Shown here piece after piece: positions 40,342 to 51,207 of a stretch of 64,000 nt of DNA (positions are counted from its first letter, which is position 1; each line of letters opens with the position of its first letter). The notes below the pieces were generated by a model, which saw nothing but the letters and a program-made list of their open reading frames with translations, was not told the DNA's origin and made no database searches. The stretch spans positions 210,393,443-210,457,442 of the forward strand of contig OU015490.1 of NCBI GenBank assembly GCA_907164885.2, given 5' to 3'. Source of the DNA: Dolomedes plantarius (lineage: Eukaryota; Arthropoda; Arachnida; Araneae; Dolomedidae). Made by a program: the position numbers and the translations under genes.

Positions 40342-41054
40342 TGTGAAGAATAGGAAATTCTTCAAGCAGTCAGTCGTGTGAGAATTTGACGTGTTTTTGT
40401 CACACCTGTCATTGGCAACAGAAGGGGGGCGTGAACTTGGTTGAACTCTGGTGTCAAGCTAACTGACTGATGGTCATCGTCGGGCTGAGGGCGGTATACC
40501 TCTCCTTCTCTTCTGCCAAGAGTGTGTCAGCTGGCGACAAAGGCCACATACCGAGAGTCCGACATTCTTCATGCACAAAAGGCTCTGTTCGTTACGCTAA
40601 AACCATCTGCGTGGGAAATTCTCGAAGGTTGGAAATAGCTGATGTGACTAATTTTAACAAACCAACGTCTAAGCACAAAAACCAACGCATGATAGGACGG
40701 AATATGTTCCAGGGAGGTGCTTAGAGTTTTCGTGGAGAACCTCGGACCGAAAAATAATCAGATAGACTTGAGATCTACTCTCAGAAGGTGATTGATACCT
40801 GCGGCCTTGGGCCAGATTATATTTTTGGGAACTTGAATCCCGGGCTTAGTGCCGTTTCACATAGTCAGTGGACTCTGACTATATGGGGAAGAATTTAAAT
40901 TTCCCCGGTGACTTAGGGCGGTGATGACTGTAAAATTTGATGTAACAGAAGTGTAAATATTGTATATAATTAAATGCATAATTTTTAATCCTAAACTCCG
41001 TTTCTTGAATTATTCTATGCCCAGCTACCTGGGAGAAGTGTTCATATCGTCACA
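40342..41054. mobile_element. Probable solo LTR
   Basis: A GC-richer 713-base segment starting TGTGAAGAATAGG and ending CATATCGTCACA, flanked by a 4-base direct duplication ATAA (40338-40341 and 41055-41058). TG...CA ends and a short duplication are the marks of an LTR left by recombination. It inserted just upstream of the hAT relic. No second copy is present for comparison. Confidence 0.5.
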
Positions 41055-41649
41055 ATAATAATGACTAACATAACTAGAACAATATTTTTATACCTGGATG
41101 AAACCGCTTGTTCGTACATGAACAACTTCTGATAAATAAAAGTTCTGTATATAAACGTATTCCAAACCCAACGAATCTATCTCACTGCCCTCTCTGTAGC
41201 TTATGACAACGTCACGCATTAACAAGCCGGCATCGACACATTACGAAGATCGCTTCAGGTGATGCCGTTATGAAGAGAAAATATTCCTGGTCAGTGGCGT
41301 AACAATTAAATAAAACAGAAATCTATACAAATAATCAACTAAATTAATACCTACAGTTAATGTATTTTCTGTATATACATATAACTATTAAACTAAAGAA
41401 ATGTCTGAACAATTGCGGCCATTAACAGTGGTATTGTATTTCATAGATAAAAGAAATAATTTTTAGACCTTTCATGCCCGAGTCTTTACCCAACAGATAA
41501 AGATAGGCCACTATTCTTTTTAATAAATTATATGCATAATTTTATAAATATAAGAAATAACTGGTTGAATTTAAAAAAAAATCAGACAACTATTAGAGTG
41601 TGAAAAAAAAACTAAGGTTACAGTCTTGTATTAAATTAGAATTACTGTT

Positions 41650-41960
41650 AAGTTCTAGAGTGGTTCCACTTACACATTTTGAAGGTGAAAGCCTTGATAT
41701 TGGGTATTATTTTAAAGAGAAGGATGATGGTTAAAAGGCATTTCCCCAGATAGACATTAATGAAACTGAAATGGCTAAAGAGGCGATAAAACTGCCTCTT
41801 CAAACAATGGAGGTTTGATTTGGTTTGGAGCGCTTCGGTCAACTTTTTGCTACACAAGGGCTAATTAGACCGGGACCTACAGTTTAAAGCCGATTCCGAA
41901 CGGCTACAAACATCCATGCCAACAGTGGGACTCGAACCCACAGGATCTGAACCGAATCAA
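41650..41960 (-). repeat. tRNA-related SINE fragment
   Basis: The minus strand contains GTGGGTTCGAGTCCCAC (41925-41941), a perfect T-arm with a 5-bp stem and an exact B-box. It is followed by a body with GCCGTTCGGAATCGGCTTT and GGTCCCGGTC. No A box lies upstream, so the 5' end is truncated. Confidence 0.5.
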
Positions 41961-41970
41961 ATACAAATAA

Positions 41971-43008
41971 TCAACCAAACGACATTTCACAACAGTTCAT
42001 AAAAAATATGATACTGAATATCCTCCTAACAGCAATTTAAGAAAATGTAAATTGAAAGAGATGAAAACCGCATTAATTGCCCAAAAATCTGAACTGGATC
42101 AAACAATGGAGTATCTTTCAAAGCTTGAGCAGGAGCTACACAATAATGACACCAAAGAACTGTTGGATAGTATATTATTACTCTTTAGTAAGATATAAAT
42201 TTTAGAGCAGACTTAATATAAAATGGACACTCACAAAATTAAAAGATTGCCTGAAGAGAAATTTACTGAAATAACAGTGAAATTGTAGATCAGCAATATT
42301 TGCCTATTCGAGTTCATAGAAAAAGTTTATGGTATAGAATTAACATTAATTGTTAATTTTAATAGACAAGTTTTTGAATGTTATGAAATATATTATAGTA
42401 AATATATTGTGCATGTTTTGTGAATTCATATTTAAATTCTAAGTTTAAATTAATTGTTTTAGTATGAAGTAATTACTCAGACTAGTGGCATAAGTCTCAG
42501 ACTAGTGGCACAAAAGTAAAAGTTTTCTGCAACTTAAAAATTTCTCATCTTATATTTAGTAAGCAATTATTCAAATTTTTTCTTTAATATGTCATTAATG
42601 TGTCTATTTAGAATTTTTAATACGTTTTCATCCTTTGAGTTTACTATTTTTATTTATACCAAAAATTATGTTTAATTTTTAGATTAATATTATATATATA
42701 TATGTATGTAAGATTTTAGTTATATTAAATGTGTGCATATTACGAGTATGCGTTAAGTTAAAACCCATCTCACAAAATGTGAATGATATTAAGGTAAACC
42801 TAGTGATATTTTCTAACGAATTAAAAATTTATTTATTGTACTTCTAGGTGCAGCTAGGAGAAATCCATTGTACAAGCAGGTGACTGACTCAAAAATTGAA
42901 ACCGTCGTCAAAGACTGGTTAAGGCATGCAAATGCTAGGAGTTCAAAACAAAAAGAAAATTGTGTGGAGAAATTTTATGATTTTGTATTTAATAAAGCCT
43001 CTTATTAA
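41971..43008 (+). other. Candidate two-exon gene of unknown function
   Basis: An open frame (41971-42187) encodes RHFTTVHKKYDTEYPPNSN..., the tail of a BED-type finger, then a helical acidic stretch (SELDQTMEYLSKLEQELHNN). It ends at GTAAGA (42188), a good donor. A pyrimidine-rich acceptor TTCTAG at 42847 precedes a second open segment (42848-43008) with ARRNPLYKQVTDSKIETVV and VKDWLRHANARSSKQKENCV, ending in TAA. Joining the two keeps one frame across the 660-base intron. The first about 36 codons are an inverted duplicate of the hAT relic at 40150-40065; the rest matches nothing I can name. No promoter or start is identified, and chance cannot be excluded. Confidence 0.35.
42283..42412 (+). 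repeat. Direct repeat, copy B
   Basis: Second copy of the 39224-39358 sequence, inside the putative intron of the two-exon frame. Confidence 0.8.
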
Positions 43009-43775
43009 AACATTTTTTCTTTGTTTCTTTGTTGCAGTATTAAAAATATATTTATGTTAAAGAATGTGAACACAAACAATTCTGGATTAATTATTGAAGA
43101 AGATATTTTTAATGAAAATCCAACTGAAGCAGAAAAGTTTTTATAAAAATAAATTATGATTTTCATAGATATACTTTTTGAAACTTAATTTATTATGTCC
43201 TACTAAGTTACTTTTATAAGTAAAGATAGCTGAAAAAAGAAAGAGATATGAGATATCTATATATTCAACCAGTATACTGTTGCAGGGTTGGGTTTTTGAC
43301 ATTACAAACATCAAAAACTGGTTTAAACTGTCAAAAACCTATGACGAATAAATAAGTCTTAATCACAATAGCTATTAAAAAGGAAGAAACTTGTCTTCAA
43401 ATTTAAAAGGGAATTCAATATTCAAATTATGTTTTAATTGTGAAATGTATATTTATTAATTAGAACAATTACATTAAAAAAATTATATATGCACTTATAA
43501 TAGTTCTGTATTTCAATTGAAAAATTAGCATTTTGGTTAATTTTCTTTTTTTCTTAAATTTCAGAATGCATTAATACCAAGTTTTAATGTAAAAATATTA
43601 GTTTTATTATTATGATATTTAATATTATAATTATTTTTAAATATTTTTACATTAAACATTAGTAATATTATTATTTAAGTAATAATGTATATTGCTATTT
43701 TTGGCAGTTATAATGTATGATAATTGTCATCGTAATAACATCAAAAGTAGTGGTACATATTAATATTTACATTGT

Positions 43776-44277
43776 ATTTTGGACCTAAATTTCTGAATAA
43801 ATTTAGAAAAATTAATTGAGCTTAATATATTTCGAACAATTTGCATTCTAATAGGACATTTTCATGCAAAAATAATTGCTACAGAGATTCTAAAACTAAA
43901 AGTAAATTTATAGAAGTATAACAAAAGAGTATAAAAATAATAGTGGTAAATGTATTATTAATTATTAAGTAATAATTACTTAATAAGTAATAACACATTA
44001 AGCTCAATGAAAAATTTGCATTCTAATAGGACATTCTTATGCAAAAACAATTGCTTCAGAGTTTCTAAAACTAAAAGTAAATTTATGGAAGTATAACAAA
44101 GAGTATAAAAATAATAGACACTATTATTTTTATACTCTTTGTTATACTTCCATAAATTTACTTTTAGTTTTAGAATCTCTGTAGCAATTATTTTTGCATA
44201 AAAATGTATTAGAATGCAAATTGTTCGAAATAAATTAAGCTTAATTTATTATTAATAAATTAAGATCCAAAATACAA
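43776..44277. repeat. Three-copy direct plus inverted repeat forming a long hairpin
   Basis: A unit with TTTGCATTCTAATAGGACAT, ATTGCT.CAGAG, TAAAACTAAAAGTAAATTTA and AGTATAACAAAGAGTATAAA occurs direct at about 43843-43943 and 43999-44117, and inverted at 44121-44241. The last two are separated by 3 bases and form an almost perfect palindrome with about 120-base arms. Homology between the first and third copies extends further, to 43776 and 44277. Confidence 0.9.
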
Positions 44278-44284
44278 TATTTTG

Positions 44285-44550
44285 GAGGGGAATAGTACGT
44301 CCTTTAGAGGTCTAAAATATCTAAATCGCGTACGCTCCACTTCGAAATTTTCGCTCTTATAAACGTCCTATAGAGCGCCGCTTAGATATCGTAGACGTCT
44401 TATGGATCTCAAAGAGAGCACACCTCGGAGCTCCTATAGAGCTCCATTCCACGTGATGTAGATATTTTTCGACGTCTTATAGAGGTACGCGTTTTTATGA
44501 GGTGAGGTATTATAGACGTCTAATACAGATCGGTGTGTTGTGTGGGATAT
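44285..44550 (-). repeat. Right subterminal repeat block of the 9.2-kb unit
   Basis: Contains ACGTCCTATAGAGCG, TAGACGTCTTATGGATCTC, CGACGTCTTATAGAGG and TAGACGTCTAATACAG, the same motif family as 35350-35640. It ends TGTGTGGGATA, the inverse of the left start TATCCCACACA. Confidence 0.6.
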
Positions 44551-45055
44551 GCTCAAAACCACAAGAGCCAGGAACTAAAAACATGAAGAGATAAGTGAAA
44601 AATAGGTTTTTGATAGCATCTTTTCATCAGCGGTGCCGATACTGTCAAAAAACCAATGGATTGTTTCTAATGAGTATGATCTGAGCAATAAACATACTTA
44701 GACACCGTACAATCCATACGAAACAGAAGAAGGAATAATCAGTTGCTTTATCATAGAACACCAAGCCCGGCGCCAGACAAAGTGGAAGTTAAGTTAAGGA
44801 GACCGCAAGAAGACTGACGTCACAAACATTGCCACCATGGAGCAAATGGAAACACAGAAACAGACTTACTAAGGATACTGTGTTATAGGACAAAATAACC
44901 TAAGTTAACTTAGACATTTATTATGAATAAGAGTTATTATTATTTATTATTATAATTACACTAGTTTTTATTATTTTTTATTTTACTTTTTTAGTAGTTA
45001 TTTACTATCGTTAATCATTTAGTTTTCTATTACTAATTATTAGCAATATAACATG
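44551..45055. other. No feature seen
   Basis: AT-rich DNA between the 9.2-kb unit and the reverse-transcriptase relic. It becomes TTATTA-rich towards 45000. Confidence 0.5.
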
Positions 45056-46800
45056 CTATTCATTAAATCTAAAACAACCAATTATGTGCTTGGAAAGACT
45101 AGCAGGGTAATAATTACGTTTTAGCACTACTAACAAATCTTTTATATGCTTATGCCTATTGTCCTTAGAACATAGCCTATTTATTCTTACTAGTTGATTA
45201 ACAATAATATTATTAAATACTGATTTTTGTAAGCATGTTAAGTAATTTTGAAATTTAACAATATTAAAGTAATATTCTGATCTTTTATCATATAGATCAA
45301 AAGTAAAATTGCTATGAGAATTAACTTTTATGTTTATATCTAAAAAGTTCACATTAAGTTTATTGTGGCTACTTTGTATTAGTTCAAGTTTAAGAGGGTA
45401 GAAATTTAAGGCTATATTATTATTACTTTTATTTATTATAATTATGTCATCAATATATCTAAATATTTGGTATTTGCTATTATCAATATTATAAATATTA
45501 TCAACTTCAAAAAAATGTAAGTATAAATTGGCTAGCATACTGGAATCATTTCCACCTTGTGGTACACCTTTAACCTGTAAGTATATACCATTATTGTGTA
45601 CTATATAATTATGTTTAGTTAAAAAATCTAAGAGCCTATTGAAATGGGTAAGATTAATTCCTTTGTTTAAGTATTGAATATTATTTTTTACTAACGTTAT
45701 AATTTCTCTATTTAAATCAATTATATTGATATTGTTGAATAAATCTTTAAAATCAAAAGTGACAATAGATTTACAATTATTTAATGTTTGTAGTTTTCTA
45801 ACCAGACTTAAGCTATTATCAATTATACCACAAACGCCAGAAGTTATTATTTTATAGATTAAGTTAAGGTAATTTAATAGTATAACACTTGCCTTAGTAG
45901 CAAGTGTTGTGACCTCAGATGACAGCTCTAAAAGCAATATGTGTTTTATGAAACTTAGGAACTAAAGTAAGATAAGGAAAGTGAAAGTTATCTGCTGTTA
46001 TATCTAGTAGTTTATATTTTACAATAATTTTCTTAATAATTACACAGCTAGATTCTCTCAAAGGCTGAAAAAGATCACTATTGTCTAACAGTTATTTTTA
46101 AACATATATCAAAATATTTTTTACAAATAATTGTATAATTGTTAGCAGCTTTATCTACATATGTTATTATAAAATACTCTTGTAAGTGTTTTATAGCATC
46201 ATTTAAGTTTTTATTAGAGTGATTAAAGAAATTACTTTTATTAGGTAGTTTAGAATGTACAAGCTTCAGTAAATTCATTTTCCAAAGATTGAAGGCTTCT
46301 GTTTGGATAGAATAATTAATAGCTATTTTATAAATAAATTTATCTAAATCAGCATTTAAGATATTTACTACCTTTTTATTTTTAAAAGTACTAGGTAATC
46401 AGTGGCGTAGCGAGAGGGGGGGGGCAAGGGTATCTATCATGCCCCCGGCGCCACTCGCAGAGGGGCACCAAATGATTCCAAATAACTAATTCTATATATT
46501 ATATTACTATATGTTTTTCGGGAGGGCGCCAAAAACCTGTCGTGCCCCGGGCGTCAGTTATGCCCACTACGTCACTGTAGCTAATCGACATTTAGTTCCT
46601 AAATTCATCAACTCATGCAGTGCTAAATTGTCAACTATATCTAAATTGCCTGTTATTACATTACCATGTGCTGTGTCAACATAACTATTGTATTTGGGAA
46701 GATGAAATAAACAATTTAAATTGATAGATTCAGAATAATTTTTTTTAAACCTGATTATAGTTAAATATACGTCTACCCAAAGGCAGTGTATATTTAAATG
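45056..46800 (-). pseudogene. Reverse transcriptase of unusual (Penelope-like?) type
   Basis: The open frame 45937-45056 has the RT order: STFDFKDLF-like (IVTFDFKDLFNNINIIDLN), VKGVPQGGNDSSMLANLYL, and FRYIDDIIIINKS with the YIDD active site. It then has NVNFLDINIKV, LYDKRSEYYFNIVKFQNYL and INRLCSKDNRHKHIKDLL. Upstream frames (shifted near 45940 and 46080) give LTLVPKFHKTHIAF and ITYVDKAANNYTIICKKYF, and further out HGNVITGNLDIVDNLALHEL. This pre-RT module with VDKAANN and ICKK is not that of LTR or jockey-type RTs; Penelope-like is my best guess. A hAT MITE (46400-46577) breaks the frame. No endonuclease domain was seen. Confidence 0.7.
46400..46577. mobile_element. hAT MITE (CAGTGGCGTAGC type), copy 1
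   Basis: 178 bases with ends CAGTGGCGTAG and CTACGTCACTG, flanked by 8-base duplications TAGGTAAT / TAGCTAAT (one mismatch). Inserted in the reverse-transcriptase relic. Related copy at 50328. Confidence 0.9.
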
Positions 46801-47308
46801 AACGTTTAATTTTTATTTCTTTTACTGGGAACATATCATGTAGTTTATCAAAAATACAATTGAAATTTATATTATTTAATTTAGGGTTAGTAAAATTTAT
46901 AACACAATAAGTATTATTTGCAATGTCATATATCTAAAATAAGTTTATTTTTAAATGATTAGCTCGTGTTAATAGTAAATCATATACCAAATGCTGAAAA
47001 TGATAATTCGGCCGATAAGTTCTTCAGTTTAGTACTTAAAAATATATGATAAAGCTTAATGATATGTATTTTATTGACAGAAGAAATCCAAGATTTTAAT
47101 TTTTTATATTGATAAAAATTACCTCCTCATTTATTAGTTTCCTAATTTATTATTATTCCTATTAATTTCCTCCTATTGACAGAAGAAATCCAAGCTTTTA
47201 ATTTTTTTATTGATAAAAAAACTCCTAATTTACCCTACCACGACGTTAACTTCCATGAATAATAAAAATAATAAGGAAAATTATAAATTAATATTGTACG
47301 AGTATGAA

Positions 47309-47311
<3 letters not shown>
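46801..47311. repeat. AT-rich DNA with local duplications
   Basis: ATTGACAGAAGAAATCCAAG occurs at about 47076 and again at about 47176, and the segment 47217-47312 is repeated at 47443-47540. No gene is recognised, though the region may include the decayed 5' end of the RT element. Confidence 0.6.

Positions 47312-47396
<85 letters not shown>
47312..47396. repeat. (TA)n(GA)n microsatellite
   Basis: About 50 bases of TA change to about 28 bases of GA. The tract is flanked by direct copies of the same unique sequence. Confidence 0.97.
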
Positions 47397-47401
<5 letters not shown>

Positions 47402-47639
47402 ATATCTTTTCAAATTACGTAGTGTATCTAATATTTCCTAAAAACCCTAATTTACCCTACCACCACGTGAACTTACATGAATAATAAAAATAATACGGAA
47501 AATTATAAATTAATATTGTACGAATAGGAACTGAAATATTAGAGAGGCCATAATGAAAGTAAAAATTTTGAATTGCCTTCAATGGGTAAATATTTAGAGT
47601 TTTATGTTTGCGCTAGGAGATGATATTGTGTGTTGATGA

Positions 47640-48765
47640 TGTCGAAGCAAAGCTGTTATCGTCAGAAAACGTCAGATTTGTGTTTGAACGCCTTTAAGCA
47701 GGGAGACTAAATACGGTTTTGACATGGATTCGTTCAAAGAGATCCAATTGGATCAGTGATACAATTTTTAACTTCGGGAAGTGTTAGTGACGTTCAAATG
47801 TATTGTCCTATGAAGGATATGAGCAGGCAAGAATGTTTGTCCCAGTATACATAGTTGAGATGTGTTATGGAATTTGATAAAATGACATTTGAGATCTTGA
47901 CATTTGACATTTGAGATTTTAAGGAAATTATAAATGACATTTGAGCACGGAACATGCAGATACTTTATCAAGCGCACTCGGTCAACGTCCAATTGTTGCC
48001 GTGGATAAGATTTGCTGCGGTACATCCCTTGGGATGTCTCGACCATCCCTCCCCCATAGCCCCGCCCTATAGTCCTGCGATTACAACATTTTCGGCCTAT
48101 TGAAAAATGCTTTCAATGGTTGTTATGATAGCAAAATCATAGAAAAATGTCATCATAGAAAATGTTATCATAGAAAAATGTCAGTGTTTTGTTTGAAAGT
48201 CTTTAAGCAGGGTGACTAGATACAGTTTTGACATGGATTCGTCGAAAGAGATTGCCAGCGATCGGTTATAAAATTTTTAACATCAGAACGTGTTGGTGAC
48301 GATGAAATGTATCGTAGTATGAAGGATGTAAGCAGGAAAGAGTGTCTATCCCAGTATACATAGTTCAGATGTTTTAGGGAATTTGATAAATGACATTTCA
48401 ACATCGAACATGTAGAGACATGTAGAGCATCACTTTGGAGGTTCTCGACCATCCCTCCCCCAATAGCCCCGCCCTGTAGTCCTGCAGCTACAACATTTTC
48501 AGCCTATTAAAAAGGCTTTCAATGGCTTACGATTCGCTAATGATGCAGAGGTCCCGGACACCTAAAAAGACTGGTATCGCAGAAAAATCACTGGCAATCT
48601 TCAATAAGGGTATCCATAATCTGGTTAGAAGTGGGACACTTGCTTGAAACGACAAGGCGACTCCGTGTAATGAATATGTAGTTCCTGTGTGTACAGGTAT
48701 TACAGCCAATAAACCATTACAGAAAAAATCCAAAAGTATCACTTTCATTTGTGCCACCCTAATAT
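47640..48765 (+). pseudogene. Tandemly duplicated mariner transposase relic
   Basis: Two copies of the same segment lie head to tail (about 47640-48120 and 48175-48765; period near 500 bases). Each contains a HP.LPHSP.L..CDYNIFGLLK-like block (near 48045 and 48455), which is the region of the third catalytic Asp in mariner-type transposases. The second copy continues to a C-terminus (NGLRFANDAEV, then IFNKGIHNLVR and DTCLKRQGD). Upstream each shares SFLQTS-free, stop-ridden sequence including ATGGATTCGT and CCCAGTATACATAGTT. Everything is heavily decayed and the N-terminus and first two Asp regions are not recognisable. Confidence 0.5.
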
Positions 48766-48768
48766 TTA

Positions 48769-50292
48769 CACTGGTGTAAGAAATAAAGAGAATTTCCAGA
48801 CTTGGTCGATTACCTCTAGAACTACTGTATCGATTTTAATAAAATTTGATATGTACATACATTGATACAATGCAAAACAAATAACCAATCAATAATTGTA
48901 ATACACACGCATGATCGTGCGTAACACTCGTTGGAGTCGGAAGGTATGAAACAGCGGTTGCAGAATAAACAAAAAATGGGTTAATAGATAGGCTAATTGG
49001 GGGTATGGTCCCCTCTTACAGATATCCAGGTCTTGCAGCGTGATTTCATACTTGAAATAAGGTAGTTTATCATTTCCTGTGGCAATTGGTCCCTCTCGTT
49101 CAGCAACACTGTTTTCATTCCCTGGATGGTTCTCGGAGAGGGGTTGCGAGTTGCAATTGCCCTCCCCAGAGCGTCAAAGACATGCTATATAGGCTTAAGG
49201 TCTGGAGATCTGGCTGGCCAATCCATTCGGGCGAATATCCTCACTCTTTAGAAATTCGTCGACCAGAAGAGCTCTCTGTGACCTCGAGTTACCGTCCATT
49301 AAAATGAACTCAGGGCCAACTGCACCCCAGAAAAAGCGAATATAGGGCTCCAAGACCTCATCCCTGTACCTCACACCAATCACAGTGCCTCTTTCAAAGA
49401 CATGGAGAGGTGTGCGGCCATCCAACATGATGCCTGCCCAGACCATTAAACCTCCTCCGCCATAATGGTCGATTTCACGGACATTGGAGGGTAGAAATCG
49501 GGTCCCTTGTTCTTTCCATATGAACGTACAGTGAGAATCCGTGTTTAGGCTGAACCTGGACTCATCAGTGAAGGGAACGGTTGCCCATTGATCCATACTC
49601 CAATATCTATGCTCTCTGCACCATGATAAACGGATTCTCCTGTTCGTAGAAGTGAGCGGGACGCAAACAGCAGGTCTTCTTGCAAACAACCCTCTCTCAT
49701 GGTGTCTTTTGGAATCAGTCACCCTGGATACACGGGTTCCTGTGGCTACATACTAATCAAGATAGAGTTGAGAAGCTGTAGCACTCCGGTTACGCCTCGC
49801 TATAATTGACAAATGGCGATCTTCTCTGGCCGTCATGGCTCTTGTATGACCTTGCCCACGCTTTCTCTCGATGGATCCGGTATCCTGAAATTGTTTACTT
49901 AAGTTACACACGACGCTGGGCGTTAAATTGAACTCTCTACAAATTTGAACTTGAGATTGGCCTTCTTCTAGCCTCCCCACAATTTGCCACCTCATTCCAT
50001 CATCTAAACGTTGTTGGTTACTCATTTTTACTGTTACAATTTGAAATTAACGAATTGCTGGAAAATTAACCTATCTATTAACCCATTTTTTGTTTATTCT
50101 GCAGCCGCTGTTTCATACCTTCCAACTCCAACGAGTGTTCGCACGATCATGCGTGTGTATTACAATTATTGACTGATTATTTGTTTTGTATTGTATTAAT
50201 GTATGTACACATCAAACTTCATTAAAATCGGTACAGTAGTTCTAGAGATAATCGACCAAGTCTGCAAATTCTCTTAATTTCTTACACCAGTG
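48769..50292 (-). mobile_element. Tc1-like transposon with >200-bp TIRs
   Basis: Terminal repeats start CACTGGTGTAAGAAAT at each end and stay inverted-repeat related for about 215-240 bases, including GAACACTCGTTGGAGT-like and CAGCGGTTGCAGAATAAAC blocks. TA flanks each end (48767-48768, 50293-50294). The length is 1524 bp, with a nearly full-length transposase inside. Confidence 0.95.
48993..50025 (-). pseudogene. Tc1-like transposase, nearly full length
   Basis: The start at 50025 gives MSNQQRLDDGMRWQIVGRLE and a helix-turn-helix (SQVQICREFNLTPSVVCNLS). A single TAG at 49753-49755 breaks the frame, which then continues with RRPAVCVPLTSTNRR and TVPFTDESRFSLNTD, where the first catalytic Asp is intact. 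YGGGGLMVWAGIMLDGRTPL follows. The second Asp box reads ILMDGNSR, so the Asp of the usual DN pair is Gly. A frameshift near 49230 precedes MDWPARSPDLKPI, where the codon expected for the catalytic Glu is a TAG. The C-terminal end is GDHTPN. Two of three catalytic residues are therefore lost. Confidence 0.92.
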
Positions 50293-50327
50293 TAGATAAA
50301 TACAAGTAAGGAATGTACATTTAAATG

Positions 50328-50507
50328 CAGTAGCGTTGCGAGAGGGGGAGGGGCAAGGGGATTTATAATGCCCTGGGCGCCGCTCGCAGAGGGGCACCAA
50401 ATGGTCCTTTTCACCAATTCTACATATTATATAACAGTATGTTTTTCGGGTGGGGGCTCTAAAAAGATATCGTGCCCCGGGCGCCAGTTATGCTCGCTAC
50501 GTCACTG
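50328..50507. mobile_element. hAT MITE, copy 2
   Basis: 180 bases, CAGTAGCGTTGCGAG to CTACGTCACTG, about 80% similar to copy 1. The 8-base duplication is TTTAAATG / CTTAAATG (one mismatch). Confidence 0.9.
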
Positions 50508-50515
50508 CTTAAATG

Positions 50516-51111
50516 ACTTTCAAATAATGCAAATTTTGGAAATAAAATTATCCCCTTATTTTGGATTACGTTTTCGTAAAGTGTTTCGTAATGGTTTCGT
50601 TTAATGGTTTCATGTTTGAAGCTAATTTGAACAAATGGAACTCTGAAAAAACTCTGAATTTCAATATGTATTTCACTAAATACAATTTTATTACTTTACC
50701 CAAATATGTTCCCTACTTTCAACAGAAATAGTTTCATAAAGAGGTGACTGAACCAATTTAAAGCAAAAGCGTTCTACTTTGCCGTAGGGAACTATATTTT
50801 ATTACATTTATTTAATAATAATGCTTTGTAAACAGCCCATTATTCAAACCCGTTTTTCATGAAAATAAATAACAATCTTTTTACAGTGAGTGTATTTGAG
50901 GAAACACGAATCCAATTAAATATATATTGAATATTTTGCTCATTCAATGTGATATTTTACGATTTCACAAAGATTTACATTTTGAACTGCCTTCAAACAA
51001 AACTGGTTAAGTAATGTGTATGTATAACCACTCATGGAAACTGATTTATCCAGATTTTCATCATAATTATAAACATTTATTTTATTATATTTTTATCGCT
51101 TTCCCTCCATA

Positions 51112-51116
<5 letters not shown>
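50516..51116. other. No feature seen
   Basis: AT-rich unique-looking DNA without a supported gene. Confidence 0.5.

Positions 51117-51203
<87 letters not shown>
51117..51203. repeat. (TA)n microsatellite
   Basis: About 87 bases of TA with no element at either edge, unlike several other tracts in the window. Confidence 0.97.

Positions 51204-51207
<4 letters not shown>

Noticed and set aside
41925..41941. A tRNA gene suggested by the perfect T-arm
   Set aside because: No acceptor stem, D-arm or anticodon arm can be built around it, so it was called a SINE fragment.
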